A DNA stretch of 64,000 nucleotides, taken from NCBI RefSeq assembly GCF_036697405.1, contig NZ_JBAHWA010000003.1:186001-250000 (forward strand). The letters run 5' to 3'. The stretch's first letter is position 1, and the number at the start of each line of letters is the position of its first letter. Positions 44,566 to 53,246 of this stretch are shown piece after piece. Source of the DNA: Lysobacter sp036697405 (GTDB lineage Bacteria; Pseudomonadota; Gammaproteobacteria; Xanthomonadales; Xanthomonadaceae). The translations under genes and the position numbers were made by a program. The notes under the pieces were generated by a model. That model did no database searches. It was not told the DNA's origin and saw only the letters and a list, made by a program, of their open reading frames with translations.

Positions 44566-46344
44566 ATGAAACGTGCTTCGCCGTCGACCATTGCGCTGTC
44601 CGCCGCTCTCATGGCGATCGCGACGCTGATTCCCACACCTGGCCGGGCCGCCGCGCCATCCGCCGAGGAAACCACCCAATTCGATGTCCGCCGGTTCGTA
44701 TGTCCTCTGGGCGGCGCCGAGTTTTCCCAGGACGTGGGCTACTTCTCGCTGGCGCTGGTGGCGTTCGCCGACGGAAGCTGGCTCGGCGATGTCCACATCG
44801 ATGCGCAGATCCCGGAGTGTCCTGGCAACGGGCTGCTGTTGATCCCGGACTATCTCGGCACGGACGAATCTTCGAAACTCTCGTACCTGGACTACACACC
44901 CGAGCAGCTCGCGCAACTGCCCGCGCTGCTCAAGAGCGCCGAGTTCCGCAGGCAGCGCGAATACAGCCGCCACGACGGCGCGCAATGGCTGGCCACCCGC
45001 CTGGGATTGCCGGCGCAGACGCGCTGGGAACTGCTCAGGCGCGGCAGTTGGGCGACCGTCGACCCGGCCGAACGCAAGCGGCGGGTGACGCGCCTGGTCG
45101 ACGAAGGCCCGGCATTGATCGATGGCTTCGACACGCCCGAGGCGAACAAGCGCGTGGCGCGCTTCTACGTGGCCAATGCGCTGCGTGAGCTTGGCCGCTT
45201 CGACGAGGCGCACTCGCTGCTGGACTCGATCGTCGCCTCCCTGCGCAACGACCCCGATTCCGAGACCGCGCAATCCCTGCGTTCGATGGGGCCGGCCATC
45301 GCCGATCTGGGCGAGGCCATCGAAGCGCGCGACGACGATCGCTTCCCGGTCGGAATGTCGTCCGACAAATGGGCCAGCAAGGTCTGCGGGGGCGGGCCCT
45401 TGCCGCCCCCGTACGGGCCGATGACGGACAATGCGCGCGCCGCCTGCGAACGACGCCAGCAGGAAAGCGCCGCCTCCGCGGCCGCATTCCAGGAAGCGGC
45501 GCGCTTGCGCGAGCATCCCGAGGAACTCGAACGCCAGTGCCAGGCGACGCCGGAAGGCCAGCGTCCGCTCGGTCTGGCGCAGGCCTGCCTGATGTCGCAG
45601 GGCCAACGCGACGAAAAGGCCGGCCATGAACTCGCATTGCGCCAGGCCGGCAAGGTCGCCGCGGATTGCCAAGCGACCCCGCAGCAGTCGCAGCAAGGGC
45701 CGTTGTTCTATGCCTGCATTTCGTTCCAGACCCTGCTCGGATCGCAATTGGAGAAGTTGCTGACCGAGGACGACGTCGCGCACAAGATCGTCTGCGCCGA
45801 TGCCGGGCGGCCCGAGGATCGCGCCAGCTACGCCACCCTGGCCTGCGACGGCTCGGAGCGCACGCGCGCGGCGCGCGCGGTCGAGCGCCTGCTCGCGGAC
45901 CCAAAGACGCTGGACGCGGCCTGCGCTACCACCCCGGAGCAGGAGCGCGGCCTGGCGCTCTACTCCGCATGCTCGCAACGCCGCATCGATCTCGCGCGCG
46001 CCGACGCGGAACGGCTGGCAGGCGACGAGAAGGCCTATGCGGCCGCCTGCGCCGAGATCGACGCACGCCGCCGAGGCGTCTTGAACTGGAACCCAAGCCC
46101 GGAGGAACAACGATGCGCCGACGCCAAGCGCATGCGGGAGCGCGAGCTGGAACGGGCCGCCAGAGCCGCATCGACGCAGTCGCCACCGAAGCTGCACCGT
46201 CCGATCGACGATCCGCCCGACCTCAATCTCTACCACCCCGACTCCGGACTGAACCGCGAGGCGCAGGCGCTCGCGCGCAAGATCGTCGCCACCGCCAAGG
46301 CCGAGGGGACCTACCCTAAACGCCAGGCCGGCGATCGCTACTGA
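44566..46344 (+). CDS. Secreted protein with internal Cys-pair repeats, unknown function
   Basis: A 592-residue protein with a signal peptide (ending PGRAA). I do not recognise the function. The N-terminal domain has FVCPLGGAEF near residue 45 and PECPGNGLLLIPD near residue 85, a zinc-ribbon-like spacing seen in some Xanthomonad proteins. A helical, TPR-like middle follows. From about residue 275 to 490 there are five degenerate units with a Cys pair about 14-17 residues apart, for example CQATPEGQ..GLAQAC, CQATPQQS..LFYAC and CATTPEQE..LYSAC. These look like disulphide-tied helical hairpins. The ATG at 44566 is favoured by the signal peptide. Confidence 0.75.
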   Translation: MKRASPSTIALSAALMAIATLIPTPGRAAAPSAEETTQFDVRRFVCPLGGAEFSQDVGYFSLALVAFADGSWLGDVHIDAQIPECPGNGLLLIPDYLGTDESSKLSYLDYTPEQLAQLPALLKSAEFRRQREYSRHDGAQWLATRLGLPAQTRWELLRRGSWATVDPAERKRRVTRLVDEGPALIDGFDTPEANKRVARFYVANALRELGRFDEAHSLLDSIVASLRNDPDSETAQSLRSMGPAIADLGEAIEARDDDRFPVGMSSDKWASKVCGGGPLPPPYGPMTDNARAACERRQQESAASAAAFQEAARLREHPEELERQCQATPEGQRPLGLAQACLMSQGQRDEKAGHELALRQAGKVAADCQATPQQSQQGPLFYACISFQTLLGSQLEKLLTEDDVAHKIVCADAGRPEDRASYATLACDGSERTRAARAVERLLADPKTLDAACATTPEQERGLALYSACSQRRIDLARADAERLAGDEKAYAAACAEIDARRRGVLNWNPSPEEQRCADAKRMRERELERAARAASTQSPPKLHRPIDDPPDLNLYHPDSGLNREAQALARKIVATAKAEGTYPKRQAGDRY

Positions 46345-46714
46345 GTCGCGCGGGCAGCCCGTGCCCGCCGCGTACCGATCACGCCATCGCACGTCGGCCG
46401 CATGAGGCAGCGTGGCGCCAAGCGGGAACGTGCGGCCCTGGAAGCGGCGGCCTCGCGGCTGCGCCCCAGCCCGGCGCGGCGGAAAACGTTTCGGCACCTC
46501 ACTGCGCCCGCGTTGGCCGACCGACGGCCGAGCCGCCGCGCCCGTCGACCTGAAGCGTGCCCTGGCGATCGCCCGACGCTCGCGCCCGGATTCCTGTCGT
46601 TCGTCCCAAACGTCTTGATTGCGCGACGCGGACATCGCATCAGTGCAGCCGCTGCCTGAAAACGCAGCGTCTCCCGCATCCGATCGACGATGCCGTCCGC
46701 GGCAAGGAGCAGAC
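46345..46714. other. Intergenic gap
   Basis: A 370-base GC-rich stretch without a believable gene. A short GC palindrome near 46353-46366 lacks a T-run. AGGAG at 46705 belongs to the next gene. Confidence 0.4.
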
Positions 46715-47680
46715 ATGAACCGACGAAACTTCCTGGGCGCTTGCGCGAGCGTCGCCAGCATCGCGGCCCTGCCCGCCTGCCGCACGGCGCCGGCGCCGCG
46801 CGCCGACGAGGCCGTTCTGGATGCCGCGGCGTTCGCCCGGCTTCGACGCTTCGCCCGAACCCCTTACGGACGCATCGCCTACGTCGAACAAGGCGCGGGG
46901 CCGGCGGCCTTGTTCCTGCACGGCCTGCCTTTGAACGGTTTCCATTGGCGCGGATCGCTGGAGCGCCTGCGGGCCCACCGGCGATCTATCGCCCCGGATT
47001 TCATGGGGATGGGCTATACGGAGACGCTGGCGCAGCAGTCGCTATCGCCGCAGGCGCAAGCCGACATGCTGGTCGCGTTTCTGGACGCGCTGTCGATCGA
47101 CGCCGTCGACCTGGTCGCCAACGACAGCGGCGGGACGATCGCGCAGCTCTTCGCCGTGCAGCATCCGGACCGGGTCCGCACGATGCTGCTGACGAACTGC
47201 GACGTGCACGAGAACTGCCCGCCGGTGCAGATGCGCAATTCGATCGAGGCCGCCAAGGCCGGCAGCTACCATCCGAAGATGCGGCGGCACCTGGACGACC
47301 GCGCTTACGCCCGCTCCGAGAAGGGCATCGTCGGCTCCGCCTACATGTACCCGGAGAAGGTCTCGGACGAAGCCATCGACTACTACTTCCGGCCCCTGGT
47401 CGCGTCGCCGCTGCGCGAGTCGCAGCTCAACCGCTACCTGGCGGATCTCGATCCCAATCCCTTGCTTTCGATCGAACCCGACCTGCGCCGCCTGAGCACG
47501 CCGACGCGCATGGTCTGGGGAACGGCGGATCCGCTGTTCCCGGTCGAATGGGCGAACTGGCTCGACAGGACCCTGCCGGGGTCCCGCGGCATTCGCCTGG
47601 CCGAGGGAGGAAAGCTGTTCTGGCCGGAGGAAATGCCGGAACTGGTCGCCGAAGAAGCGCGGGCGCTCTGGGGCGTCTAG
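46715..47680 (+). CDS. Alpha/beta hydrolase, haloalkane-dehalogenase-like, exported
   Basis: A 321-residue hydrolase with a twin-Arg start (RRNFLG) and a possible lipobox LPAC at residue 22, so it may be a Tat-exported lipoprotein. HGLPLNGFHW supplies the oxyanion hole. The nucleophile position is Asp137 in VANDSGG, as in dehalogenases and epoxide hydrolases rather than esterases, and the acid is in WGTADPLF. Where the catalytic His is expected the sequence reads EGGKLFWPEEMP, with no His. Activity is therefore uncertain. The ATG has GGCAAGGAG 6 bases upstream. Confidence 0.8.
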   Translation: MNRRNFLGACASVASIAALPACRTAPAPRADEAVLDAAAFARLRRFARTPYGRIAYVEQGAGPAALFLHGLPLNGFHWRGSLERLRAHRRSIAPDFMGMGYTETLAQQSLSPQAQADMLVAFLDALSIDAVDLVANDSGGTIAQLFAVQHPDRVRTMLLTNCDVHENCPPVQMRNSIEAAKAGSYHPKMRRHLDDRAYARSEKGIVGSAYMYPEKVSDEAIDYYFRPLVASPLRESQLNRYLADLDPNPLLSIEPDLRRLSTPTRMVWGTADPLFPVEWANWLDRTLPGSRGIRLAEGGKLFWPEEMPELVAEEARALWGV

Positions 47681-47726
47681 AAACGTTCGCCTGCGCCGCG
47701 ACCGCGCATGCCCGGCGCACGCCGGT

Positions 47727-48470
47727 CTAGGCGCCGGGCGAACGCGAAGAGCCCGGGCCCGCCAGCCCGAGCGCTGTCCGTAGCCGATCGCGATAACTGC
47801 GCCCGCTGGACAGCTTCTGGCCGTTGTGCAGACGCAGCAGATACTGCCCCGACGGCAGCAGCTCCACATCGCGCACGGCGTCGATCCGAACCACGTGCGA
47901 GCGATGGATGCGCACGAACCGCACCGGATCCAGTTTGGCCTCGAGGGCGTTCAGGGTGTCGCGCGCCAAGTGCCGCTCCTGCCCGCAATGCACTTCGACG
48001 TAGTTGGCGCTCGCCAGCAGCGAGTCTATGGCCTGCACCGGCACCAGTCGCTGACGCGCTCCGGCCTGCAGCAACAGGCGTTCGGGAAAGGCGCTCTTGC
48101 GCGCGATCATGCGCGCGCGCAGGCGCGCGAGCGCGGCCTGCAGGCGCCCTGCGGTGAAGGGCTTGAGCAAATAGTCGACCGCGTCGGTTTCGAAGGCGTG
48201 GACCGCGTGCTCGGAATGCGCCGTCACGTACACGACGCAGGTACCGGACGCAACGGCGTCGGCCGAGACATGCAGTCCGTCCATTTCGGGCATGCGGATA
48301 TCGAGGAAGGCGACATCGGGGCGCTGCGAGCGCAGCGCAGCGACGGCGGAAACGCCGTCCTCGCATTCGGCGACGACCTCGACGCCGCCCTCCTCGCGCA
48401 GCAGACGCGCCAGGCGCGCCAGGGCCATCGGCTCGTCGTCCACGACGATGGCGCGGATACGCTCGCTCAT
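47727..48470 (-). CDS. LytTR family response regulator
   Basis: A 247-residue regulator: receiver domain (phospho-acceptor Asp57 in FLDIRMPEMDG, acidic pair in VVDDEP, Lys in DYLLKPF) followed by a LytTR DNA-binding domain (residues of about 143-240; VEVHCGQERHLARDTL, FVRIHRSHVVR). Its ATG overlaps the stop of the sensor kinase gene. AlgR/LytR-type regulators in this group often control cell-surface functions, but no target is visible here. Confidence 0.93.
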   Translation of the reverse strand: MSERIRAIVVDDEPMALARLARLLREEGGVEVVAECEDGVSAVAALRSQRPDVAFLDIRMPEMDGLHVSADAVASGTCVVYVTAHSEHAVHAFETDAVDYLLKPFTAGRLQAALARLRARMIARKSAFPERLLLQAGARQRLVPVQAIDSLLASANYVEVHCGQERHLARDTLNALEAKLDPVRFVRIHRSHVVRIDAVRDVELLPSGQYLLRLHNGQKLSSGRSYRDRLRTALGLAGPGSSRSPGA

Positions 48471-49528
48471 GCGGCCTGCTCGATCCGGCGCAAAGGCAGG
48501 TCGATATCGACGCGGGTTCCGGTTCCCGGCGATGTCCGCACCTCGAAGCGGAAGTCCTCGCCATAAAGGTATTGCAGCTGCGCGCGCGCGCTCGCCAGCC
48601 CCAGCCCATGCCCGGGTTCCGCGACCGCCCGGCCGTCCCCATCGTCGCAGACTTCGATGAGCAAGCGGTCCCCGCGGCTTTGCGCGGCCAGGCGAATATG
48701 GCCGGGCGTCGTGCGCGTGGCCACTGCGTAGCGGATCGCGTTCTCCACCAGGGGCTGCAACAGCAACCGCGGCACCATGACCGAGTACAGGGCGCCGTCC
48801 GCCTCCAGGGAGAAGCGCAGGCGCGCCCCCAGCCGTACCTGTTCGATCGCCACGTAGTCTTCCACCAATTCGATCTGATCGCCCAGCGTGGTCTGCTGGG
48901 CCGCCCCGGCGTCGATGCTTTGCCGCAACAGGCCTCCAAGCCCCACCACCATGCGGTCGGCCGCATTCACATCGCGGTGCATCACCTCGCTGATGGAATG
49001 GAGGGCATTGAACAGGAAGTGCGGGTCGAGCCGAGCCGCGAGCGCCTCGAAGCGCGCCCTGGACAGCTGCGACTGCAGCTCCGCGTGCTGCTGGCGCCGC
49101 TGCCGTTCGCGGCGCGCGAACAAAAGCGCGTGCGCCACGCCGACGATCATCCAGGCGGTAAGGAAATTGCTGAAGAAGCTCGTGCGCAGCAAGGCGGGCC
49201 ATTCCGGCAGCTGCGCATACCAGCCCACCCATGGATTGAACGCCGCCATGCACACCGCGCGCAGCACGATCACCCCGGCGACGGCCAGGCTCAGCCATGC
49301 GATCGAACGCAAGGCGACGCCGCGCTCGATCGCATGGCGACCCGTCCACCAGAACAGGAACACGGTGAAAGGGATCCACAGCACGGCCTTGGCCATTTCC
49401 GTGCGCAGCAAGTAGGACCAAGCGACTTGCCCGGAGAAGGCCTCGTACATCTGCCGGGTCCATACCAGCCCGGAAAGCAGCCACCAAGCGCTGACCCAGC
49501 ACCATGTCATAGCCGTTTGCCGTCGCAT
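48467..49528 (-). CDS. LytS/YehU-type membrane sensor histidine kinase
   Basis: A 353-residue inner-membrane kinase with about four N-terminal helices (residues 8-137), a short coiled coil (ERQRRQQHAELQSQL) and the His_kinase domain. The phospho-acceptor is His170 in DPHFLFNALHSI, and the ATPase part carries LVENAIRYA and HGLGLASARAQL. The ATG at 49528 is used; 49510 is also possible. It forms a coupled pair with the LytTR regulator; the signal is unknown. Confidence 0.92.
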   Translation of the reverse strand: MRRQTAMTWCWVSAWWLLSGLVWTRQMYEAFSGQVAWSYLLRTEMAKAVLWIPFTVFLFWWTGRHAIERGVALRSIAWLSLAVAGVIVLRAVCMAAFNPWVGWYAQLPEWPALLRTSFFSNFLTAWMIVGVAHALLFARRERQRRQQHAELQSQLSRARFEALAARLDPHFLFNALHSISEVMHRDVNAADRMVVGLGGLLRQSIDAGAAQQTTLGDQIELVEDYVAIEQVRLGARLRFSLEADGALYSVMVPRLLLQPLVENAIRYAVATRTTPGHIRLAAQSRGDRLLIEVCDDGDGRAVAEPGHGLGLASARAQLQYLYGEDFRFEVRTSPGTGTRVDIDLPLRRIEQAA

Positions 49529-49849
49529 GCCCTCGATCTTATAAACAAGGGCCGCAGGCGCAAGCCCCGGCGTAGCCGGATAAAGTCCCGAGCGCGGCTC
49601 GTCAGCGCCCTATCGGAACGGGTCGATCGTCTTGAGCGCGGTTCAGGCGTAGCGGCTCGCGTTCCATGGCTGCCCGCCGCGGGTACTGGCGGCCACGGGG
49701 GCGTTGCCGCGTCAGCCCAAAGAATGGGAGATGCTCCCCTTCCGAGCACACTAGGGCGAAATCCTATTGCCCACCTCCCGGCTAGGGATGCGTATCAGAG
49801 CGGCCTGACGGTGCGAGCCCCGGGCCCGCCGCGGCCTGCCAGGACCGGA
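49529..49849. other. Intergenic gap between sensor kinase and ssb
   Basis: A 321-base stretch upstream of the kinase gene and downstream of ssb, with no believable open frame. It should hold the promoter of the two-component pair; no clear -35/-10 was found. Confidence 0.4.
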
Positions 49850-49880
49850 AAAGCGAAAAGGCCTGCAAAAGCAGGCCTTT
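49850..49880 (-). terminator. Terminator of ssb
   Basis: A perfect 10-base-pair stem (49857-49866 with 49871-49880) with loop AAAA. On the minus strand it is followed by TTTTCGCTTTT. It lies 31 bases after the ssb stop codon. Confidence 0.92.
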
Positions 49881-49910
49881 CCGACTCGATACACCGGTTT
49901 GCGGCCGGGA

Positions 49911-50453
49911 TCAGAACGGGATGTCGTCGTCCGCGAAGTCGTCGCCGAAGTCGTTGGACTTGGCCGGGGGCGCATCGCGGCGCGGAGCCGATTCCTGACG
50001 GCCGCCGCCACCGTAGCCACCACCACCACCACCGCCGGACGGTCGCGCGGCGCGTTCGCCGCCACCGCCACCGCCGCGGAATTCGCGACCGCCACCGCCG
50101 CCGCCGCCACCTTCGCCGCCCGGACCGCCAAGCATCTGCATGTCGTCGGCGACGATATCGGTGAAGTACTTCTCGACGCCGTCCTGGCCGGTGAACTTGT
50201 CGTAGCGGATCGAGCCTTCGATGTAGACCTGGCGGCCCTTGCGCAGGTATTCGCCGGCGATCTCGCCGAGCTTGCCGAACAGCTTGACCCGGTGCCACTC
50301 GGTGCGCTCCTGGGTGTTGCCGTCCTTGTCCTTGCGCACGCTGGTCGTGGCCAAGCTGAGCGTGGTCACGGCCATGCCGCCCTGGGTGTACTTGGTTTCG
50401 GGGTCGTTGCCGAGGTTGCCGACCAGGATGACCTTATTGATGCCACGTGCCAT
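49911..50453 (-). CDS. ssb: Single-stranded DNA-binding protein
   Basis: A 180-residue SSB. The OB fold occupies residues 1-110 (MARGINKVILVGNLG, ATTSVRKDKDG, EWHRVKLFGKLGEIAGEYL). A Gly-rich linker with four uninterrupted Gly runs spans residues 112-153. The acidic tail DDDIPF binds partner proteins of replication and repair. All core features of an essential chromosomal SSB are present. A strong terminator follows. Confidence 0.97.
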   Translation of the reverse strand: MARGINKVILVGNLGNDPETKYTQGGMAVTTLSLATTSVRKDKDGNTQERTEWHRVKLFGKLGEIAGEYLRKGRQVYIEGSIRYDKFTGQDGVEKYFTDIVADDMQMLGGPGGEGGGGGGGGREFRGGGGGGERAARPSGGGGGGGYGGGGRQESAPRRDAPPAKSNDFGDDFADDDIPF

Positions 50454-50774
50454 GAGGATGCGGGTCCTTAAGTTGTCGCCGAAAGCGGGCGATAGATAGT
50501 GAAGTATAACCGCCGGCCCAGGACCGTCGGGCCGTCGCCCGGCGCCGTGTCGGGAAAAGCCCCGCTCGCGGGTAGGTCCGGTTCACCGGCACGAGCGCCT
50601 GAGAGCCCGCAGGGACGGGCTTTGCGGGGCCGGACTGGGCCGATCCGGGGCCTGGACCGGGTCCCGACACCCCGCCCGTCTGGCCCGCCCCGCCGGGGTG
50701 GCCTTCGGCAACTGCTGCCGGGCGGCCGGCGGTGCGGATCATCCGCTGGCCCTCGCCACTGGAGAAGCCCCGCC

Positions 50775-50953
50775 ATGTCCCCGCCCAGCGCCCGCTCGCC
50801 GCCCTCGCCCGGCTCCTGGTCCTGCCGTCCGCTGCGGCCGCGCCCACCGGCGGCAAGACCGATCTACACCGGCTGACCCAGGAGAACCTGGACACGATCG
50901 CGCCGGGCCGGGTCGAGACCCAGATCGGCAGCACCACGGCGGCCGGCCCCTGA
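50775..50953 (+). pseudogene. Frameshifted small exported protein, possible BamE/SmpA remnant
   Basis: ATG 50775 has GGAGAAG 7 bases upstream but runs into a short wrong frame. Shifting frame gives a signal-like stretch (LAALARLLVLPSAAAAP) and then HRLTQENLDTIAPGRVE, which resembles the start of BamE/SmpA domains (TQENL..I.PGM...V), and stops soon after. The combined picture is a broken, shortened lipoprotein-like gene. The rest of the 50454-51030 gap holds only GC-rich sequence, a weak hairpin near 50604-50621 and a single-arm repeat. Confidence 0.3.
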
Positions 50954-50975
50954 CCCTGCAGGCGAGGTGGCGCCA

Positions 50976-50996
50976 TCGCGGCTCACGCCGCTCCCA
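50976..50996 (+). repeat. Diverged single arm of the 35-103 repeat
   Basis: TCGCGGCTCACGCCGCTCCCAC differs at two positions from the right arm of the inverted repeat at 80-103. The partner arm is missing. Confidence 0.5.
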
Positions 50997-51030
50997 CAGG
51001 AAGCCAGGGCGGCGCCTCGACCGCCAAGCC

Positions 51031-51483
51031 TCATCGCACCGGCGGCGGCAGCATGGTTTCGCCGCACACGCAGCGGCCGTTCCATAGCAGCATCTCGAAG
51101 CCCGGCGCGCATTTCAGGAACTGCTTGCAGGTGTCCACGCCGCCCAGACTGTCGAGCGGGCCGGGGCCGCGATCGGTCCGCGGCGGGGTATCGCCCGGCG
51201 CGGGCTGCGGCGTGCTCAGATCGCGGCAGCCGCATTCGGGCCACTCGCCCACGCCGACCTGATTGCCGTCAGCGCAACCGAAATTGCTTTCGCAGGTCAG
51301 CGGCACGCGCGGCGGCGGCGCCTTCTCGCAGGCGCACTGCGGCGGTTCGCCGATGGCGATCGTGCCTTCCGCGCAATCGACCAGTTCCGCGCACGTGCGC
51401 TGCGCCGAAGCCGACGGCATCGTCAGCGATGCCGCCAGCACGACCGTGATTGCGAACGCCGCTCGCTTCATCTGCGTTTTCAT
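51031..51483 (-). CDS. Secreted Cys-rich protein, unknown function
   Basis: A 150-residue protein with a signal peptide (ending PSASA) and 12 Cys arranged in repeated pairs: CAELVDC, CAC, CESNFGC, CGC, CKQFLKC and CVC. The pattern C-x4/5-C ... GxxP.CxC occurs three times, suggesting three small disulphide-bonded modules. The ATG at 51483 has a perfect AAGGAGG 7 bases upstream. I recognise no family; an extracellular or periplasmic role is inferred from the signal peptide and Cys content. Confidence 0.75.
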   Translation of the reverse strand: MKTQMKRAAFAITVVLAASLTMPSASAQRTCAELVDCAEGTIAIGEPPQCACEKAPPPRVPLTCESNFGCADGNQVGVGEWPECGCRDLSTPQPAPGDTPPRTDRGPGPLDSLGGVDTCKQFLKCAPGFEMLLWNGRCVCGETMLPPPVR

Positions 51484-51651
51484 GCCTGGCCTCCTTGTGG
51501 GCGTATGGGCGCCGGTCCGCAGGCGCGGCATCGGCCGCCCAAGGCAAACACAGAACCCGACCCGCCGGAGCTACCGCTTGTCGGCCGCGCGGCCGACGGC
51601 CGTTCATCCGCGGCCGGCGCGCATCGACGCGGCGCCGAGGATCCGATCGTG

Positions 51652-52002
51652 TCAGGCGCCGCGACGCACTTCCCGCCAGACCAGGATCAGCGGCGTCGCG
51701 AATACCAGCAAGGCGAAGGCAGCGTAGGCCAGCGCTGGAACCGCATCGCCCTGGACCAACCAAACGAACACCGGAAGGATCACCAGCAACAAGCCCAAAG
51801 GCCGACGCCGGGTGAGCAGATAGGCGCCCGCCGCGACCAGCACCCACAGCAGCGACAGCGCCATCGATTCCAGCGACGAAACCGGCTTGGCGTCCGGCGC
51901 CGGCCCCAGGAACAGCACCGCCACCGCCCCCAGCACCGCGACCGTCATCAACATCCAGGCGCACAGGTCGGACAGACCGAAAAGTATTTTGGTAAGGCGC
52001 AC
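51652..52002 (-). CDS. Small membrane protein, unknown function
   Basis: A 116-residue protein with four hydrophobic helices (near residues 8-32, 45-64, 68-84 and 85-108). The GTG at 52002 is chosen because GGAG lies 9 bases upstream; a GTG ten codons earlier is open but lacks a site. No family is recognised. It ends with the short basic tail WREVRRGA. Confidence 0.6.
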   Translation of the reverse strand: MRLTKILFGLSDLCAWMLMTVAVLGAVAVLFLGPAPDAKPVSSLESMALSLLWVLVAAGAYLLTRRRPLGLLLVILPVFVWLVQGDAVPALAYAAFALLVFATPLILVWREVRRGA

Positions 52003-52153
52003 GCAACGGGTCTCCGCTCTTTCGTCCCGCACTCGATGCGATCGCGTCCGAACCGACTTCGCCGGGAGGACCGAATCGCGTGCGGCAGTTTACCGCCCCA
52101 CCGCGGCCCCACGGCCATCGCCGCCCATCGAACGTCTTCGTTCGCGCGTCACC

Positions 52154-52383
52154 TCAGTTCGGCACCGACGGCTCGTAGGCGGCGAACGGCCCGAAGCACC
52201 GCCAATCGGGCGAGGCCAAGCCGGCCATGACCTTGGCCTGGCTGGGGAAATGCACGCGAACTCCGGCCAGACCCCGGTCACGTACCGATCCCATTGCAGC
52301 GGATCCGGTTGGTGCACCTTGCCCTCGGCCAGATCGATGAACTCGTAGTCGCGCGACTGGATCTGCGCGACGGCCTGGATCAA
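52154..52383 (-). pseudogene. Frameshifted gene of unknown family
   Basis: Two minus-strand frames each show protein-like sequence that joins near 52255. The upstream frame reads IQAVAQIQSRDYEFIDLAEG and on to WDRYVTGVWPEFA; the downstream frame reads FPSQAKVMAGLASPDWRCFG and ends EPSVPN. A single-base insertion or deletion between them would restore one frame. The open part extends upstream toward 52440. It may be a true frameshift or a sequencing error; no function is proposed. Confidence 0.35.
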
Positions 52384-52450
52384 CGCTGCCCGCCACCGCC
52401 CTGCGCAGCTTACGTTTCGCTCGCATTCGACTCGCTCAACGGTGGTGCGA

Positions 52451-52843
52451 TCAGTCGTTCCTGGAGGCTTCGGTGGGATTACCCACGCTATGGTTCAACG
52501 CCACCGCCTGCTTGGTCAGTTTGCGCACGGTCGTCGCCGCGATCGTCATGCCCTCTCGCAGATCCAGGGTGGCCAGTTCGTACTTGCCGCCCGGCTTGAG
52601 TCGGGGTTCGACGTCCAGCAGGCGTTTGCCGCGCCAGAAGCCGAACAGCACCCGCTGCGCCTCGGCGCGGATCAGCAATACGGGGCCGTTGCTGAAGTAG
52701 ACCAGATGGCCCCACTTCACTGCTTCCTCCAGCTTCGCCGCGCCGAGCACGCCGGTACGCAGGCGCTCGACCAGTTCGCGTCGCCAGCCGTCCAGCGCGG
52801 CGACGTAGGCGTCGGGATTTTCGGCGGGCTTGGTCTTGTGCAT
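52451..52843 (-). CDS. DUF1801 (YdhG-like) domain protein
   Basis: A 130-residue cytoplasmic protein of the DUF1801 family. The segments LEEAVKWGHLVYFSNGPVLLI and VLFGFWRGKRLLD are the family core. Biochemical function is unknown. No operon partner is clear: the next minus-strand gene is broken. Confidence 0.8.
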   Translation of the reverse strand: MHKTKPAENPDAYVAALDGWRRELVERLRTGVLGAAKLEEAVKWGHLVYFSNGPVLLIRAEAQRVLFGFWRGKRLLDVEPRLKPGGKYELATLDLREGMTIAATTVRKLTKQAVALNHSVGNPTEASRND

Positions 52844-52990
52844 CGCGGGCTTCTGGAGGCGCCGGCATCGGAGGCAAGACGCATGCTACCGGAAGGACGG
52901 GGAGCTTCGACGGTTCGCGTCGACGGCAGCGCCAAGCCGCGATCCGATCGCCGCCCGCGCCGAACCCATCCGAGACAGTCGATTCGCATG

Positions 52991-53246
52991 GCGCCGAACT
53001 CCGCACCGTCCGCGCATGCCCGACTCGTCCGCACGACCAATGATCAACTCGCTCCGTCCGTAACGCGTCCGACCGCCCAGCGAGGACGGCCACGACATGC
53101 GGAGCATGATCCGCGCCCATGTGGGCGAGTACCCGATTCGGCGAGTCCTCCGTGCATACGTGTTCGCAGGCGCGCACAGTCGGGCGATTGAACGCATCGA
53201 TGCCGATTGCCTATTCGCACGAGACGCAGGTGGAGGTCTATTTGCT
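52991..53246 (-). pseudogene. Truncated-globin pseudogene
   Basis: This stretch aligns to the intact globin gene at 54941-55414. Near-identical pieces are GCATGCCCGACTCGTCCGC at 53013 against GCATGCCCAACTCGTCCGC at 55099, and ATGATCCGCGCCCATGTG at 53106 against 55274. In translation LAHMGADHAPHVVAV matches FMHMGADHPAHVAAF. It has lost the start codon (CTC in place of CAT on the plus strand), about 100 internal bases and the frame. It is the decayed member of a duplicated unit. The remaining parts of 52844-53515 also show weaker similarity to the spacer before 55659. Confidence 0.75.

Noticed and set aside
42265..46785. A minus-strand open frame of about 1500 codons across the murein-peptide operon
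   Set aside because: It runs antisense to several well-supported genes. Its translation is low-complexity (Arg, Gln, His, Gly-rich), as expected opposite high-GC coding DNA.
50454..51030. tRNA or small RNA gene in the GC-rich gap after ssb
   Set aside because: No cloverleaf, promoter or strong terminator could be traced; the weak hairpin near 50604 is the only structure.
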